Positions 21,221 to 32,552 of a stretch of 64,000 nt of DNA are shown in pieces. Under the pieces are notes generated by a model. The model made no database searches. It was given only the letters and a program-made list of their open reading frames with translations, and had not been told where the DNA came from. How positions within the stretch are numbered: position 1 is the first letter of the stretch; every line of letters starts with the position of its first letter. This DNA is from Diatrype stigma (taxonomy: Eukaryota > Ascomycota > Sordariomycetes > Xylariales > Diatrypaceae): assembly GCA_022225965.2 (NCBI GenBank), contig JAKJXP020000046.1, forward strand, positions 124,001-188,000. Direction: 5' to 3'. Position numbers and translations under genes: made by a program.

Positions 21221-24158
21221 ATGGCTTCGGCAACCCTTAGGATGCCACCTACAGAGCAATCGCCTGTGCCCGCGTCTGTTCCTGTGCCCATGGCTCTAGA
21301 TGCGATTACGCCTGCGACTGCTTCGATGCCGCCTACCGGAAATCTGTCCATCGCAGCTCGGAAATTCAAAGCTTCCGAACTACCTCTGTCCTCTGCTACT
21401 AGGTCTGCAATTGATGGACTGGCCCATAGCTTTAAGAAGAAAGGCGGCTACGATGCGATCCGCAAGCAAATCTGGGAGAAGTTTGAAGCGAGCGTACGTC
21501 TGGTCTATGCGCTGTTCCCTGAAGGCGTTACATAGCATTCCTGCGATAAGTTGGCTAATAACGAACTTGATTCTGCAGGATTACGAAGCGCAAGTTACGA
21601 AGTCTATCATACAAGTCGCCGAACAAGAAGTCGAGCGTAACCCGGCCCAGCTCCTATCTATCGACCGTCGCAAAGCTGCCGCCCTCATCGATGGCGCTCT
21701 TGATAGGTCTGGCGTCTATCAGAAGGCCGAGGAAGTGATCGATGAGCTCATCGACGTCCGCGCTATCGAAGCGCGCATTAGACAGCTGCGCGAGGCAGAG
21801 ATTGGTGCCGAAGCGGCAGAAAGCGAGCGCGCCCGCGGCTCAAAGACCGATGAGGAATATGCAGCCGAATCGTCTGCCCGCCTGGATGAGCGCGAGCGCT
21901 TACGACGTGTCCTGAGGGAGAAAGAAGAGCAGATTCTCGAGGAGAAACGCAAAATTGAAAGGGAGGAGCAGAAGAAGCGCGAACGCGAGCTAGAGAAGGC
22001 TGAGGCTAAGCGGAAAGAGGAGCGCGATGCTCGGCGCCGCGAGCGCGAGAAGCGAGAAGAAGAGCGTGAACGCGAGCGCGAGAAGGATAGAGAGGAGCGC
22101 CGACGTGCTAGGGAACGAGAGCGCGAAAGAGACCGAGAGAGTCACCGTCATCGATCCAAATCTAGATCGAGGGACAGATCACGACATCGAGATCGAGACC
22201 GTGAACGTGACCGTGATCGAGATAGGGAAAGGGATCGAGATAGAGACAGGGACCGGGATAGAGACCGAGTTCGCGACCGTGATCGCAGCCGTGATCGCAG
22301 CCGACGCCGGGACAGCAAAGAGCGACGACGACGCGATCGATCCAGGGATGGCCGGGAACGAGGAGGTTCTAATCAAGTCAAGAAGCAGCTTACGAAAGAA
22401 GAACTCGAAAGACTGGAGCAGGAAGCTCTTGCCGACCTGTTGCGTGAAAGCAATAAGAATAGTGAATCGAAGCCACCAGAGCTGGAAATCGACGAGGCTC
22501 TTGCGCCACCTCCTCGAAGGACGAAACCTGCGTCAGCTATTCAACCCATCCGACGCGATTCCATAAAAACCTCCGACCTCAGAAAGTTGCCCGAGCTCAT
22601 GAAGGTTGACTTGAAAGATCTGCCAAAGGAGCCAAAGGAATCAAAAGATACCAAAGACTCCAAATCGACCAAGGAGACCAAGGTTGAACCTCTGAAATCT
22701 AGTGATACCAAAGATGTAAGTGTCACCAAAGAGGCGAAGTCGAAGGAGGAACGACGAACTAGTCCTGCACCAACATCCAAGCACGACGATCGGCCTCGTG
22801 TAGATGATGACCGGAGCCACCATGATCATCATCGAACCCAACCCGACAGAAGAGAGAGAAGCAAATCCCGACATCGATCGGACCGCAAAGATCGTAGTCG
22901 CTCAAGAGACCGTGATCGAGACCGAGAACGCGAACGTGTCAGGGACCGAGAAAGGGACCGCGACAAGGACCGTGACAGGGATAGGGACCGCGATCGGGAT
23001 CGAGATCGAGAGCGAGATCGTGAGAGGGATTCCCATAGAGAAAGGGACCACTACAGGCCAGAGCGTAGAGATTCACGTATACGCTCCGATCGGGACCGCC
23101 CCGAAAGAAGTCGATCTAGGACCAGGCCTGAACGGGTGGAAGTAAGCCTTACGCGAGACGAGTATAGGCCTGGTAGGCGAGACACTAGTCGATCGCATGC
23201 AAGAGATGACCGAGACAAGCGCGAGCGGAGCCGGTCTCGCCCCCGCCGTGACGATCGACGGGAAAGGTCCCGCTCACCTCGACCTCGGACCGAAAGGCGT
23301 GATAGGAGCCGTTCACGCTTACGTGACCGCCGAGAACGCAGCCGATCTACTAAAAGAGCCACCAGCAAGGATAGAGAAGGCCACCGTGATCGTGATCGGG
23401 AGCGGGATCGCGATAGAGACAAAGACCGGACTCGTGATCGCAAGAGCCGCTCCCGCTCCCCGCGCACAACCGACATCACCGACGCAGAAGCCTGGAAGCA
23501 GGGAGAGATTAAAAAGCGCGAGCAGGAAGCCAAAGCCTATTTAGCTGCACAGCGTGAAGCACGCGAAAAGGGCCTCCCTGTTCCAGGACTCGACGACAAG
23601 CGCAGTGTTGGTGACCGTTCTCCCGAAGTCAGGCGAGCCACGTACACTCTGGATGAGATTGATCGCTATCGGCCGAATGACCGCGATAGGACAAAGGATA
23701 AAGATCGCGAAAAGGACCGTGACGGAGACGACAAGCGGCGCCACAGTCGCAGCAGAAGCCGCAGCCGCCGCCGTGATCGTGACCGGAGTCGCAGCAGAGA
23801 CAGAGTCAGAGATCGTGGCGTCGACCGCGACAGGGAACGCCGCCGGTCTCGGGACAGAGATACTACAGACAGAGATAGAGACCGCGATAAGGACCGCAGA
23901 AGAGATTCGCACAGGCCCGGCACTACAGACAAGTACCGGGACCGGGACCGGGACAGGTCCAGAGAGAGCCGCCGGGACAAAGACAGGGACCGAGACAGAG
24001 ACCGCGATAGGGAGCGCAGCAGAGATCGTCGGACCCGCCGCGACCGCAGCACCGACTCCCGACGGGATAGGGACCGGGACAGGGATAGAGACAGGGGAGT
24101 CCGCGACAGCAGGAGGGACCAGAGCCGCGGTCATAGGCGAAGTCGCAGCCCGCGCTAG
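21221..24158 (+). CDS. SHG1: COMPASS subunit Shg1 (BOD1/SHG1 domain) with giant Arg-Asp repeat tail, 2 exons
   Basis: Exons 21221..21493 and 21579..24158 give 950 residues. The domain at residues about 45-150, split by the 85-nt phase-0 intron, reads KFKASELPLSSATRSAIDGLAHSFKKKGGYDAIRKQIWEKFEAS then DYEAQVTKSIIQVAEQEVERNP; this is the BOD1/SHG1 domain. An E/K/R-rich helix (LRREKEEQILEEKRKIEREEQKK type) follows, then roughly 600 residues of almost pure RD, RE, RS and DRDR repeats with two less repetitive islands (EELERLEQEALADLLRES and ITDAEAWKQGEIKKREQEAKAYL). Shg1 is a component of the Set1/COMPASS histone H3 lysine 4 methyltransferase in yeast; the RD/RS tail resembles nuclear-speckle and RNA-associated proteins. 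Long open frames on both strands here are shadows of the codon repeats. Confidence 0.85.
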
Positions 24159-25809
24159 GAGACGGGCGCGGCGACCTCATCCTCAGCTCTGAGCAGCTGG
24201 AAGAGGACTATCGACCGGTTCAAGCCCTCGCCGTTGGCGGCCTCGTGCAAGAGGACTAGATAGTCTAATCACTAGCTCCGAGTATGTGCGTGCATCTATC
24301 TATTGTACACGTCACTTCCTCGACGCGGATCCCATCTGTCTCGGTATGCTCCTTAGCCCGTTGCCCTTTTCAGTCCTACGGCAGTTTCTCTGCAGCCATG
24401 CAAATTGGGGGACGCTGGAGTGAGGGCAGGGCAAGACGGGCCTTGCTTGAAGTTCGTGTTTTTGCATGTGCGTTGGGCCGGCAGGCAAGATATTAACCTG
24501 ATCTCGGTGCTATACATCAATGGACTGAATTGAACCGGACTGAAGTGGTTTGGTCCCAAAAGGAGCTTACATTCTTATAAGGGAAATGGATGTTTCAGCC
24601 CATTATCTGTGTTTTTTGTTTGGGCTTTTCAACTGGCCGTGGTAGCCAGGTTATTTAAAACAACTGTGTCTAGTTATCATTATACCCGGGCTCAAGGACG
24701 ATGAACGGATGAATGGCGTTCGAATCAAAACGGGCAACGATCTTCAGGCAGGCAAGCAAGAAGATCATGCACAAATGGTCAATCTGGGGTATGTGCTTAA
24801 TGTCTTGCTGAAACCATGTATTTATCCGCCGTTCACCAATATGATGCATTTCTCAGCCTAGTAATACCCCCATCCCTCATAGACTGGCCACAGCTTTCCC
24901 GCTGCAACCACGATGGTACTTCGCTGTGCGTGCAGCGGCAGGCTTTGGAGGAAACCGTTACTGAGGACCGGCAACTGCCCCCAACTCGAATCAACCCCTA
25001 CTAGTCCGGTACTTACAGCCCTGATGTAGGCATAAGTAATCAGTAGATAACATCAACTCCAAATTTCAATCAAGGCACACTGCAGGCTGAGTTGATAGTT
25101 GCTTAGGTAGGTGGTGTTGACTGGTAATTGTATTGGTATGTAGGTAGATATGTATGTATGTATGAATTGTATCCAGCAACAAAGTGTAAGTGGTAGCTGG
25201 GTTGCTATGCCAGTACATTTGTTTTGTTTTGTTTGTGTAGGTATGTTTGTTTTGGTTGTTGTGTGTATGTATGTAATATGATACTCTTTTCAAAGAAGTA
25301 TCAAAGTACCAGTCCCAAATCCCATGAGCCATTGTAGACTTCAATTCCCTTGCACCCGTAGACCAATCCACTCTCCCGTGGTATTTCCCATTGCCCTAAA
25401 GTCCTTGCTCTCCAGCCATGTAGATGCCACTATGTGTATGTGTGTATGTATGTGTGTATGTATGCATGCATATGTGTATGTCATGAGTGTTGCCCCGCGT
25501 GGGCAGGTGGTATGTATCTAGGATAAACAGGTATTTGTTGGTTAGACCAGATCAAGACGCGAGGTAGGAAAGGAAGGGAGAGATGAGTATGGTAGAACTA
25601 ACCTTTGAGATGCTTTGTTATGGCCAATGGCTGGTTATCCTCGACATCCAAACTCTCTTTTGAAGCCCCAAAGCAGAAGTAAGACCCTAACCGCCATCAC
25701 AACAGGACAAGCAGAGCAGGACCCCAACCACCCTAATCTACAAGTCCTATCCAAGTTCCAGCCACCCACAATCCCAGAGTTTTCCGAGATCACATTAAAT
25801 TACTCCCTG
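24159..25809. other. Intergenic with TATG microsatellites
   Basis: About 1.65 kb. TATG/GTAGGTATG tracts occupy about 25137-25165 and 25250-25275, and a TGTGTATG array lies at about 25432-25485. TTTGTTTTG runs occur near 25215-25260. The small ORFs here consist of this repeat sequence and I call none of them. Confidence 0.6.
25432..25485. repeat. TGTGTATG microsatellite
   Basis: Alternating TG, TATG and CATG steps over about 54 bp make an imperfect purine/pyrimidine-alternating array, which can adopt left-handed DNA. It lies downstream of the small minus-strand ORF at 25810. Confidence 0.75.
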
Positions 25810-26055
25810 CTATGCAAGATGCAGCGCCAATTGGATTGACACGCTTGGCTGATAAGCAGGTTGTAAAGTCGCCCCGCGCAGAAGAGCCATTAGCTGCCCG
25901 TAGGCGCTGGAGTTCTGCATGGTGCGGGACTTGTGGATCTGTACTTCCTCTGGGGTATGCGTGAAGCCTTCACTGTACACGGACGAGGATCGGGTGGAAG
26001 GGGATAGAGCTTGCTGCCCGTTGGATGGGGTAGGACTTACTGGTGCAGTGTGCAT
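25810..26055 (-). CDS. Small unrecognised protein, 81 aa
   Basis: I do not recognise this protein. It reads MHTAPVSPTPSNGQQALSPS, then a Ser-rich stretch with SSSVYSEGFTHTPEEVQIHKSRTM and SSAYGQLMALLRG, and ends SIQLALHLA. Codon third positions are C-rich, as in the neighbouring genes, and the Ser-Pro/Thr-Pro sites look like phosphorylation targets. Support for a real gene comes from what precedes it on the minus strand: a TATA box near 26530, a spliced-looking 5' leader with a consensus intron (26121..26203, GTAAGT...ACAG), an upstream ORF, and a row of CCAAT boxes. The last 20 residues could be read-through of a lost splice site. Chance ORF remains possible. Confidence 0.45.
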   Translation of the reverse strand: MHTAPVSPTPSNGQQALSPSTRSSSVYSEGFTHTPEEVQIHKSRTMQNSSAYGQLMALLRGATLQPAYQPSVSIQLALHLA

Positions 26056-26120
26056 GAGATGAATGGTGTGGTGTGGTGTATGTAGTGCGTGTTGTTGTGT
26101 TGTTTTGTTTTGTTTTGTTC

Positions 26121-26203
26121 CTGTGTTGGAGAGGAACTGTCAGTATCGTGCATGGGGTGCGAGGTAAACAAGGGTTGGATGGGTAGGAAGGAGGGATACT
26201 TAC
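26121..26203 (-). other. Probable intron in the 5' leader of the 81-aa gene
   Basis: The donor is GTAAGTATCC, the acceptor ends CCAACACAG, and the length of 83 nt is typical for this window. Removing it leaves a leader rich in AACAAAAC repeats between the upstream ORF and the main ATG at 26055. Confidence 0.45.
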
Positions 26204-26236
26204 TTGTTTGACTGCTTGAGCAGACTCGAAATCTCT

Positions 26237-26341
26237 TCAATGTTGGTGTGGTTTGTTATGGTGTGGTATGTGGGTGCAAGTGCATGGTGTGCAAATGCAA
26301 TTGAGATCTTCTGGAGGTGAATGCATTGTTGCAAGTGCCAT
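26237..26341 (-). other. Upstream ORF, 34 codons
   Basis: An ATG in the context CACAATGG opens 34 codons with two consecutive Met starts (MALAT, MHSPP) and a Cys/His-rich end (CICTPCTCTHIPHH). It stops before the leader intron and would lie about 100 nt upstream of the main ATG in the mature RNA. Upstream ORFs of this kind usually lower translation of the main frame; that role is inferred. Confidence 0.35.
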
Positions 26342-26522
26342 TGTGGTAGAAGAAATGAAGAGATGAAAGTAAAGAAGATGGTGACCAATGCTGATGATGG
26401 TTGATGGTTGATGGTTGATAGATGATAGATGATCAGGTAGGAAGGCCAGGAAGGCTGGTCACATAGTGTGTGTGATGATGTGGTAGAAAAAAAAATGTGT
26501 GAGAAGTCTGGGGTGGGAGTGA

Positions 26523-26534
26523 CCTATTTATATG
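26523..26534 (-). promoter_or_regulatory. TATA box of the 81-aa gene
   Basis: CATATAAATAGG on the minus strand is a near-consensus TATA element. It would place the RNA start near 26490-26500, ahead of the upstream ORF. Confidence 0.5.
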
Positions 26535-26629
26535 TTTTCGGGGAGGGGGGGCCTGCGCACAATCAGCCAAGCCCGCCAGATCGCACTATGCCTGATCTGG
26601 GTGGAGTTGGGGTTCATGGAAAACAACCG

Positions 26630-26870
26630 ATTGGCCACCCCACACTGCGCTAAGTCACCCCTGACAGTTTAGTAGCAGAGCCGCACCCAAAAACAACGAC
26701 ATCTGTCCTGAGGTACATCCATGCCATAAATACACCACAACCGCAGCATCTGAATTTTTTGATTGGCCGCAGCATCAACATGGCCATAGTACATACTGCT
26801 GGTGCGCATTTTTCTGATTGGCCCAACAGGCCAGACCATAAACCAACTCCTGCACGATTTTTTTCATTGG
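26630..26870 (-). promoter_or_regulatory. Cluster of four CCAAT boxes
   Basis: Reading the minus strand, CCAAT occurs at 26634-26630, 26766-26762, 26821-26817 and 26870-26866. Three share an A-rich right flank (CCAATCAAAAAA, CCAATCAGAAAAA, CCAATGAAAAAAA) and are spaced about 50-55 bp. CCAAT is the site of the HAP/CBC complex in filamentous fungi. The cluster lies 100-340 bp upstream of the TATA box. Confidence 0.5.
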
Positions 26871-28732
26871 CTACTGGCAGTCTGAACTCTGGAGTGACTG
26901 GACATCTCCCAGATCTGATGCCAGATCTGGCCTAGCCAGACCAATCCCCCAGACCAACATCTACTCATGAGGTCTGCTTTGATCCTAGAGATACGGGGGT
27001 ACATTTCGAAGCAGCATCTGCATATTGCCTTCGGTAGGCTACTTGGTTCTTGCCTGCCTGCCTACATAGTATGTACTGAGATGATCTTGCTGAGGTGGTC
27101 TACGATCATGCCAGAGGCATACATACCTTGGTGCATCCTTGTTGATACTGTATTATACAACATCAACCAACACCACTTTCTGCATTGTTGGAATAGGACG
27201 TAACTTGCGCATCATCCTTTCTTGCTCGGGGCAAGAGCTGAAGTTACCTTGCGTGCATGGTGGCCTTGCGTTTTTCCAGTCTTCTCAGGTTCCTAGTTGT
27301 TCGTGTAGTGCTCAGTGTAGATACTTCGAAAATAGACATGTACAGAAATAGTAAACGGCATCGCGAGAGAAGGGTACGAATTAGGTATATTTGACATGTT
27401 TCTCTTGCCATCATGGCACCACTTATTCATGAACAATCTTGGAATTGCAGTTCGCGTCGCCATATACTTAAGTACCTAGTCGTAATCATGCGCAACCCAA
27501 TTTTGTGGCACAGAATATCACCCTGAGACAAGAGGACTCGTCAACAATGTGTTTCAAGCAGCTGATAAACCGACATTTCCATGGTGGTTTTATGTACCGA
27601 GCTGTCTATGTTGACATAGCTGCCAGTCTCATCTCTATGGAAACATTTGGGTATATCTAGGAGACTTAGCATTATCTGTGTACTTAGCTTCAGGAGAAGA
27701 GGTCAACTTAGATTGTCCTACATCTCAGCCCCATGTATTGCTGAAAGGGTCGCTCCAGCAACTGCTAACTTGTGCATATTCCTTGACCAGCTCGAAAGGT
27801 TATCGAGGAATCTGATTGTATATATTATGTGGATTGCTCCCAGGATGACCCAGGCATCATATAGCAAACTGTTCCTGGGTCCCGAAACCCATGTCCCCTA
27901 GGTACATATAGGTAGTAGAGTTACCAGGTACCACCCCTAACCATGAGGTCTCAATCCAGAGAATGCTCTGCTCCTCCTAATCAAGTAAGAGCGTGGGACG
28001 TGACATATCCAATTTTACTGCTTATATAAACACAAAAGTCTTCCGTTTGTGATCATGAATATTAAGAGGCGGTTCCACGAAACGCAGCATCAACGAGACC
28101 TGGCAAATTCCCGTCTAATCCAGAACTACCAAGCAATACCGATGGACAGGTAAACATTAGCTACCTTGCATACTATCGCGACTTTCCTGGTAGTAGGGGA
28201 AAGCAAAAGACAGTTTGAAGTGTGCCTCCTTTAACTGTACGAATTAATTCAATGGGATTTTCTGCTGAAACATAAGTATACTTACCATATTGGGCTGCTA
28301 CTGACCTGGATCTATTTGGCAATATCTTAATTGGGTTCCAGCTCGAATCGATCCAGCCAAGTATCAAGTCTATACATATCTCTGGGGTCCCAGTAATATT
28401 CATAGCCTATTACAAGAACCTAGTAGCTATCTCAAATTGTCCTATGAGGATATAGGACGGTCAAGCAGGCCACTGCATCAAGCAACGGGACACATTGAGA
28501 TAGGAGGGCCGGAGCTGGAGAACATCTATTGCAAATGGAGCTCGACCTCGGCCACGATACTGACGCAGACCGATAAGACAAGCCAAGCTCCCACCGCCTA
28601 GCTGTCCCAATCGTCTTATGTACATAATTCTTGTCATAGTATACAGCAGCAATGGTAGCCGCAACTCTACAGCAGCAGCATTTCCCATTGCCACAACATC
28701 TTTTTCTTTTATTCTTCTTCCCCTCTCTTCCT
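26871..28732. other. Intergenic, no gene seen
   Basis: About 1.9 kb. An AGATCTG...CAGATCT inverted repeat lies near 26911-26930. Only short ORFs without motifs occur. The last part should be the mL38 3' region. Confidence 0.55.
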
Positions 28733-30372
28733 CTAATCGCGGCGACGGCCGATGCCCAGGCCATGGATCCGCTTGCTGTACTTCCACAGGCCGCGGTACT
28801 TGGGCTTCTGGCGCTTGGCCTCCCAGCCGCGGGCCTTCTTGTCGGGCTTGAGGGAGTAGACGCGCTTGTGCTTGAACTCGACGTCGGCTCCGGGGACGCC
28901 GGCGCGCTCCATGACGGCGGCCGTGCCCTCGTCCCACACGGTGCGGAACAGGTTGAAGCCGACGGGCCGCAGGCCGAACTTGTCGCGGAAGCTCTTGAGG
29001 CTGAAGCCGTCGCGGCCGCCGTACAGCTCGCGCATCTGCTCGATGTCGAGGGCGCGCGAGGCCGGCTTGGCCAGCTTCGCCTTGGCCTTGTCGTCGCCGG
29101 GGGCGGGCGGCGCGGTCTGCTCGAGCAGGAACACCGACAGCCGGTGGTAGGGGGCGCCCTTCTGCGAGAAGGCGGGGAGCCACGGCACGGCCAGCTGGGC
29201 GGCCTTGTCGACGCGGCCCAGCGGCAGCGAGGGCTGGGCCGGCGAGAGCGGCACGTTGACGGCCAGGTAGTGGAGGCGGCGCTCGAACGAGTCCGTCTCG
29301 GCGTTGGGCACGTCCGAGTCCAGCACCACGATTGAGACGAGGCGCTCGCCCGGGTCGAAGCACTGCACCCGCAGGCGCGGCGGCACCTCGGTAATGCGCG
29401 AGTCCAGGATCTCGCCCGGCTCGACCTTCACGCGGCGGAAGAACAGCTGCACGTCCATGACCGGCTCGAACTTGGGCAGCACGTCGGGGACGATGTTCAG
29501 CTGCGAGATACGCTGCGAGAGCAGCCTTAACGGGTACCCGCGCCACTTCTGCTCCGCGAGGTAGCGGTAGATGGGCTTGTTCATGTCGCCTTGAGATTCC
29601 CAAATTAGCTTGGTGGTTTGCAGGGTTGGTAGCACAGAGATACAAAAAAGACAAGACGTGGATGATTCTGCTTACCGATACCGTCCTCGAAGCGCCGCTT
29701 GACGATGGGATCGTTGATGTCGGCCAGGATCTTGTAGCGCTCGAGCTGCTTGCGCAAGCTGACGAGGCGCATGATCTTGACGCGCTCGCCACCGCCGACC
29801 TGGTCGGCGGGGGTCTCCTCGAGGCGGCGGATCTTGGCGACCTCCTTCCGGATGGCGGCGATCTTCTCCTGGCGGTCCTCTGCCAGGATGGCACGGGCCT
29901 CCTGGAAGCACTGGTACGGCAGCTGCTCGAAGGGCAGGTCCTGCGACGTGCGGATGGCGGCACGTCGACGCCGCGATCCGATGGGCGGCGTACCCAGCCG
30001 CACCAGCTTCCGCTCCGCCCAATGCGCCGTCGTCGTGTTCCGATCTAGCAGCCGCTCCTTCATGCGGATCTTCTCCGTCTCGGCGGCTGCAGCGGAGAGC
30101 TGGTCCAAAGAGGAAGAGGAAGAGGAAGAGGAGGAGGTGGTGGTCGTCGATGCTGCTGGCGCTGGTGCTGTCGGTGGTTTCGTCGTGGAGGAAGAAGGCG
30201 GCGGTGGTGTCGTCGTGGCTTTACTGGGAGGGGGCGCATCGCCATCGTCTGGTTGCCGGCGGGGTGCAGTTTTGGAGAAGGGGCGGGACAGTTGTGATGT
30301 CGAGCTCTGTAGCAGGCGGTCCTGCCGTAGAGACCGCACGAGGGGTCTTACGACCCTCTGGCAGCTCGACAT
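28733..30372 (-). CDS. MRPL35: Mitochondrial large-subunit ribosomal protein mL38 (PEBP fold), 2 exons
   Basis: Complement of join(28733..29589, 29676..30372) gives 517 residues. The chosen ATG at 30372 opens an Arg/Ser-rich mitochondrial presequence (MSSCQRVVRPLVRSLRQDRL); an in-frame ATG at 30399 would add nine residues. A Pro/Thr/Ser linker precedes a helical N-terminal part (KERLLDRNTTTAHWAERKLVRLG, EKIAAIRKEVAKIRRLEE). The PEBP-like domain fills exon 2: VKVEPGEILDSRITEVPPRLRVQ, LVSIVVLDSDVPNAETDSFERRLHYLAVNVPLS, PYHRLSVFLLEQ, and FGLRPVGFNLFRTVWDE. This is the mL38 family, known in yeast as Mrpl35, a component of the mitochondrial large ribosomal subunit. The 86-nt intron is phase 1 (GTAAGC donor). 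The gene is divergent from uL4m. Confidence 0.92.
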
Positions 30373-30895
30373 GGCTGCAGCTGCTGGTCGTATGCCCAAG
30401 ACTGGGTATGTACAGTCGGGGCTTCTGGGGCTATGAGCTCTGGGTTAGGGGTTTATTTGGAGGCTCCTCATTCGACATTTGACATTTGATGCCAGCCCGA
30501 CTCAATTGAAAATGTGCAGTGCAGGTGCGCACTTGCCGTGAGCTTTTTGACTTTTTAGCGCCAATCAGATCCAATCATCCAATTACTTGCAGCCCTGGAG
30601 CCTCGAGGTGATCGATTGGCCCCAATTTTAAGTTTTACTTAGTTCCGGGGTCGGCATCTTCCGCCCCTGCCCTGGCCTGCACTTGCACTCAATTGAACCC
30701 GACCGACCCTGACGTGCAATTTTCAATTCGTCAACCATCTCCAGCTCTACTTAATCAGCTCCCGCAGATGGTGGTACTGGGCAACCTCTAATCGATAAAA
30801 CCAGCCACCGCGAACATCGCCGTCTCGCCCCTTTACCCCTACGCAGGGCTACTAGTCATTCGCACACGGCTTGAGCTTGCCTCACGGCTGCGGAG
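30373..30895. promoter_or_regulatory. Shared promoter of two mitoribosomal genes, with CCAAT cluster
   Basis: The 523 bp between the divergent mL38 and uL4m starts contain three CCAAT pentamers in 25 bp (30561, 30571, 30579) and two near-identical CAATT/TTCAATT patches. No TATA box is obvious. CCAAT boxes bound by the HAP complex activate mitochondrial genes in yeasts and filamentous fungi, so shared control of both ribosomal proteins is a reasonable inference. Confidence 0.5.
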
Positions 30896-31995
30896 ATGGC
30901 GGGGAAAGGTCTGAGAGGTCTCAATGAGGCCATGAAAGGCCTAGGCATATCATCACAGATCTGCAAAGATGCCGCTTCTGTATGACGCCAGTTATTGTCC
31001 TGCAGACCCCAAACCCAGTAGCTAACAGAGGCCACTCACAGCACCGGATACCATCGAGGATATTCACACGCTCCATGGCGACCGAGCGACCTCTACCCCG
31101 AAAAAACATCACCACATCCGTATTCGACCCACCACCCACGGCGGGGGCGGAGCTCTGGAGGCCCGCCACGACGGTGCCGCTCACGATCTTCGGGTTCCCG
31201 TCGCACGAGCCGCAGCGGCTGGAGTCGTGGTCGGCGAAGCACCTGAACCTGCCGCTGCGGCGGGACATCCTGCACCTGGCGGTGGTGTACGAGGGCGACA
31301 ACACGCGGCAGGGCACGGCGCAGGCGAAGACGCGGTGGGAGGTGCACGGCACGCACAAGAAGCTGTACCCGCAGAAGGGCAGCGGCCGGGCGCGTGTCGG
31401 CACCAAGCAGTCGCCCATCCGCCGGGGCGGCGGCAAGATCCACGGCCCGCGCGCGCGCGACTTCGGCACCCGCCTGCCCCGCAAGGTCTACGACCTGGCC
31501 TGGCGCACCGCCCTCAGCTACCGCTACCGCCGCGGCGAGCTGGTCGTGTGCGAGGACGGCATGGAGCTGCCGCTGCCGGACGAGTTCGCCGCCCTCGTCG
31601 CCTCGGGCCGGCTCGGGAGCACCCCCGACGCCCGGCGCCACAAGCGCGCCGGCGACGTCGCCGGCGACCTCGAGAAGGCCTTCAAGGCCAAGTGGGCGCG
31701 CCAGGTCCTCGACGCCAACGAGTGGGGCCGCAGCGCCGGCCGCAGCACCTTCATCACCGCCGCCCGGACCCAGCACCTCTACGGCGCCCTCCAGCTGCTG
31801 CCCCGGTACGGCACCGCGCTCGACGTCGACGACGTCGACGTCAAGGACCTGCTCGAGACGGGCCGCCTGGTCATCGAGAGGGCCGCCCTCATGGAGATGA
31901 TCGAGCGCCACCAGAGCGATCTCGTCTCCCGCATCTACGTCACGAATGCCGCGCTGTCGAAGGAGAACCAGAGCGGCGAAGTCCTGGTCGGGTAG
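30896..31995 (+). CDS. Mitochondrial large-subunit ribosomal protein uL4m, 2 exons
   Basis: Exons 30896..30979 and 31042..31995 give 345 residues. A start inside exon 2 is possible, but exon 1 encodes MAGKGLRGLNEAMKGLGISS, which reads as a plausible organelle-targeting start and joins in phase 0 to HRIPSRIFTRSMATERPLPR. The intron is 62 nt with GCTAAC about 20 nt before the acceptor. The uL4 fold shows LNLPLRRDILHLAVVYEGDNTRQGTA, the conserved extended loop (KTRWEVHGTHKKLYPQKGSGRARVG, SPIRRGGGKIHGPRARDF), RKVYDLAWRTALSYRYRRGEL, and the C-terminal TQHLYGALQLLPRYG with VDVKDLLETGRLVIERAAL. uL4m lines the exit tunnel of the mitochondrial ribosome. Exon 2 is very GC-rich, which opens long false frames on both strands. 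Confidence 0.92.
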
Positions 31996-32440
31996 TGATG
32001 TAGTCGTGGTGCTGGGCCTTCATGTACGTGTGCGTTTGTATATATATCCATATACTTATATGTAGGTGCTCCAAGTCAAGAGTTTTGAGCGTCCTAATAA
32101 AAAAGAAGAACTCTGTAAACCACATACCTGTAGAAGAAAAAACAGCGATGTAAACTATACTATAAAGTTGACGAGTGCCGTGCAGATTCACATGCCCTTG
32201 AATTCGCATGTGGTGACTAACTTACCCCTTCGAACTTGTACGGATTCAGTTGTCGGGGACATCATCCTCAGTTTCTTCTAATTTCAATCAAAAGCAGCAG
32301 TGGGACATCACGTTTCAAGGGAGCAGCAGCAACTGTGGGAGGGTCGTCTCCGCATCACCGAAAATCATCGTCGATTCCCTCCTCCCTCCTCCCTCCAGGC
32401 GTGCCTATCTCGTGTTTTAGCAAAAGCAAGATAGCAAAGC
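31996..32440. other. Intergenic, convergent gene ends
   Basis: About 450 bp holding the 3' ends of uL4m (+) and the acidic-tailed protein (-). A TATATATCCATATACTTATATG tract lies shortly after the uL4m stop. No gene is seen. Confidence 0.6.
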
Positions 32441-32495
32441 CTAATCCAACTCCATGGCCTTCACGGCCCCAGCCAACTCCTCTCCGCCATCCTCT

Positions 32496-32552
<57 letters not shown>

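Noticed and set aside
28461..29963. 500-codon minus-strand ORF over mL38
   Set aside because: It is an Arg/Ala/Pro-rich shadow in another frame of the GC-rich mL38 exons; the true frame carries the PEBP domain.
31227..32003. 258-codon ORF inside uL4m
   Set aside because: It is an alternate frame of GC-rich coding sequence, nearly all Arg, Pro, Ala and Gly; the uL4 fold is in the other frame.
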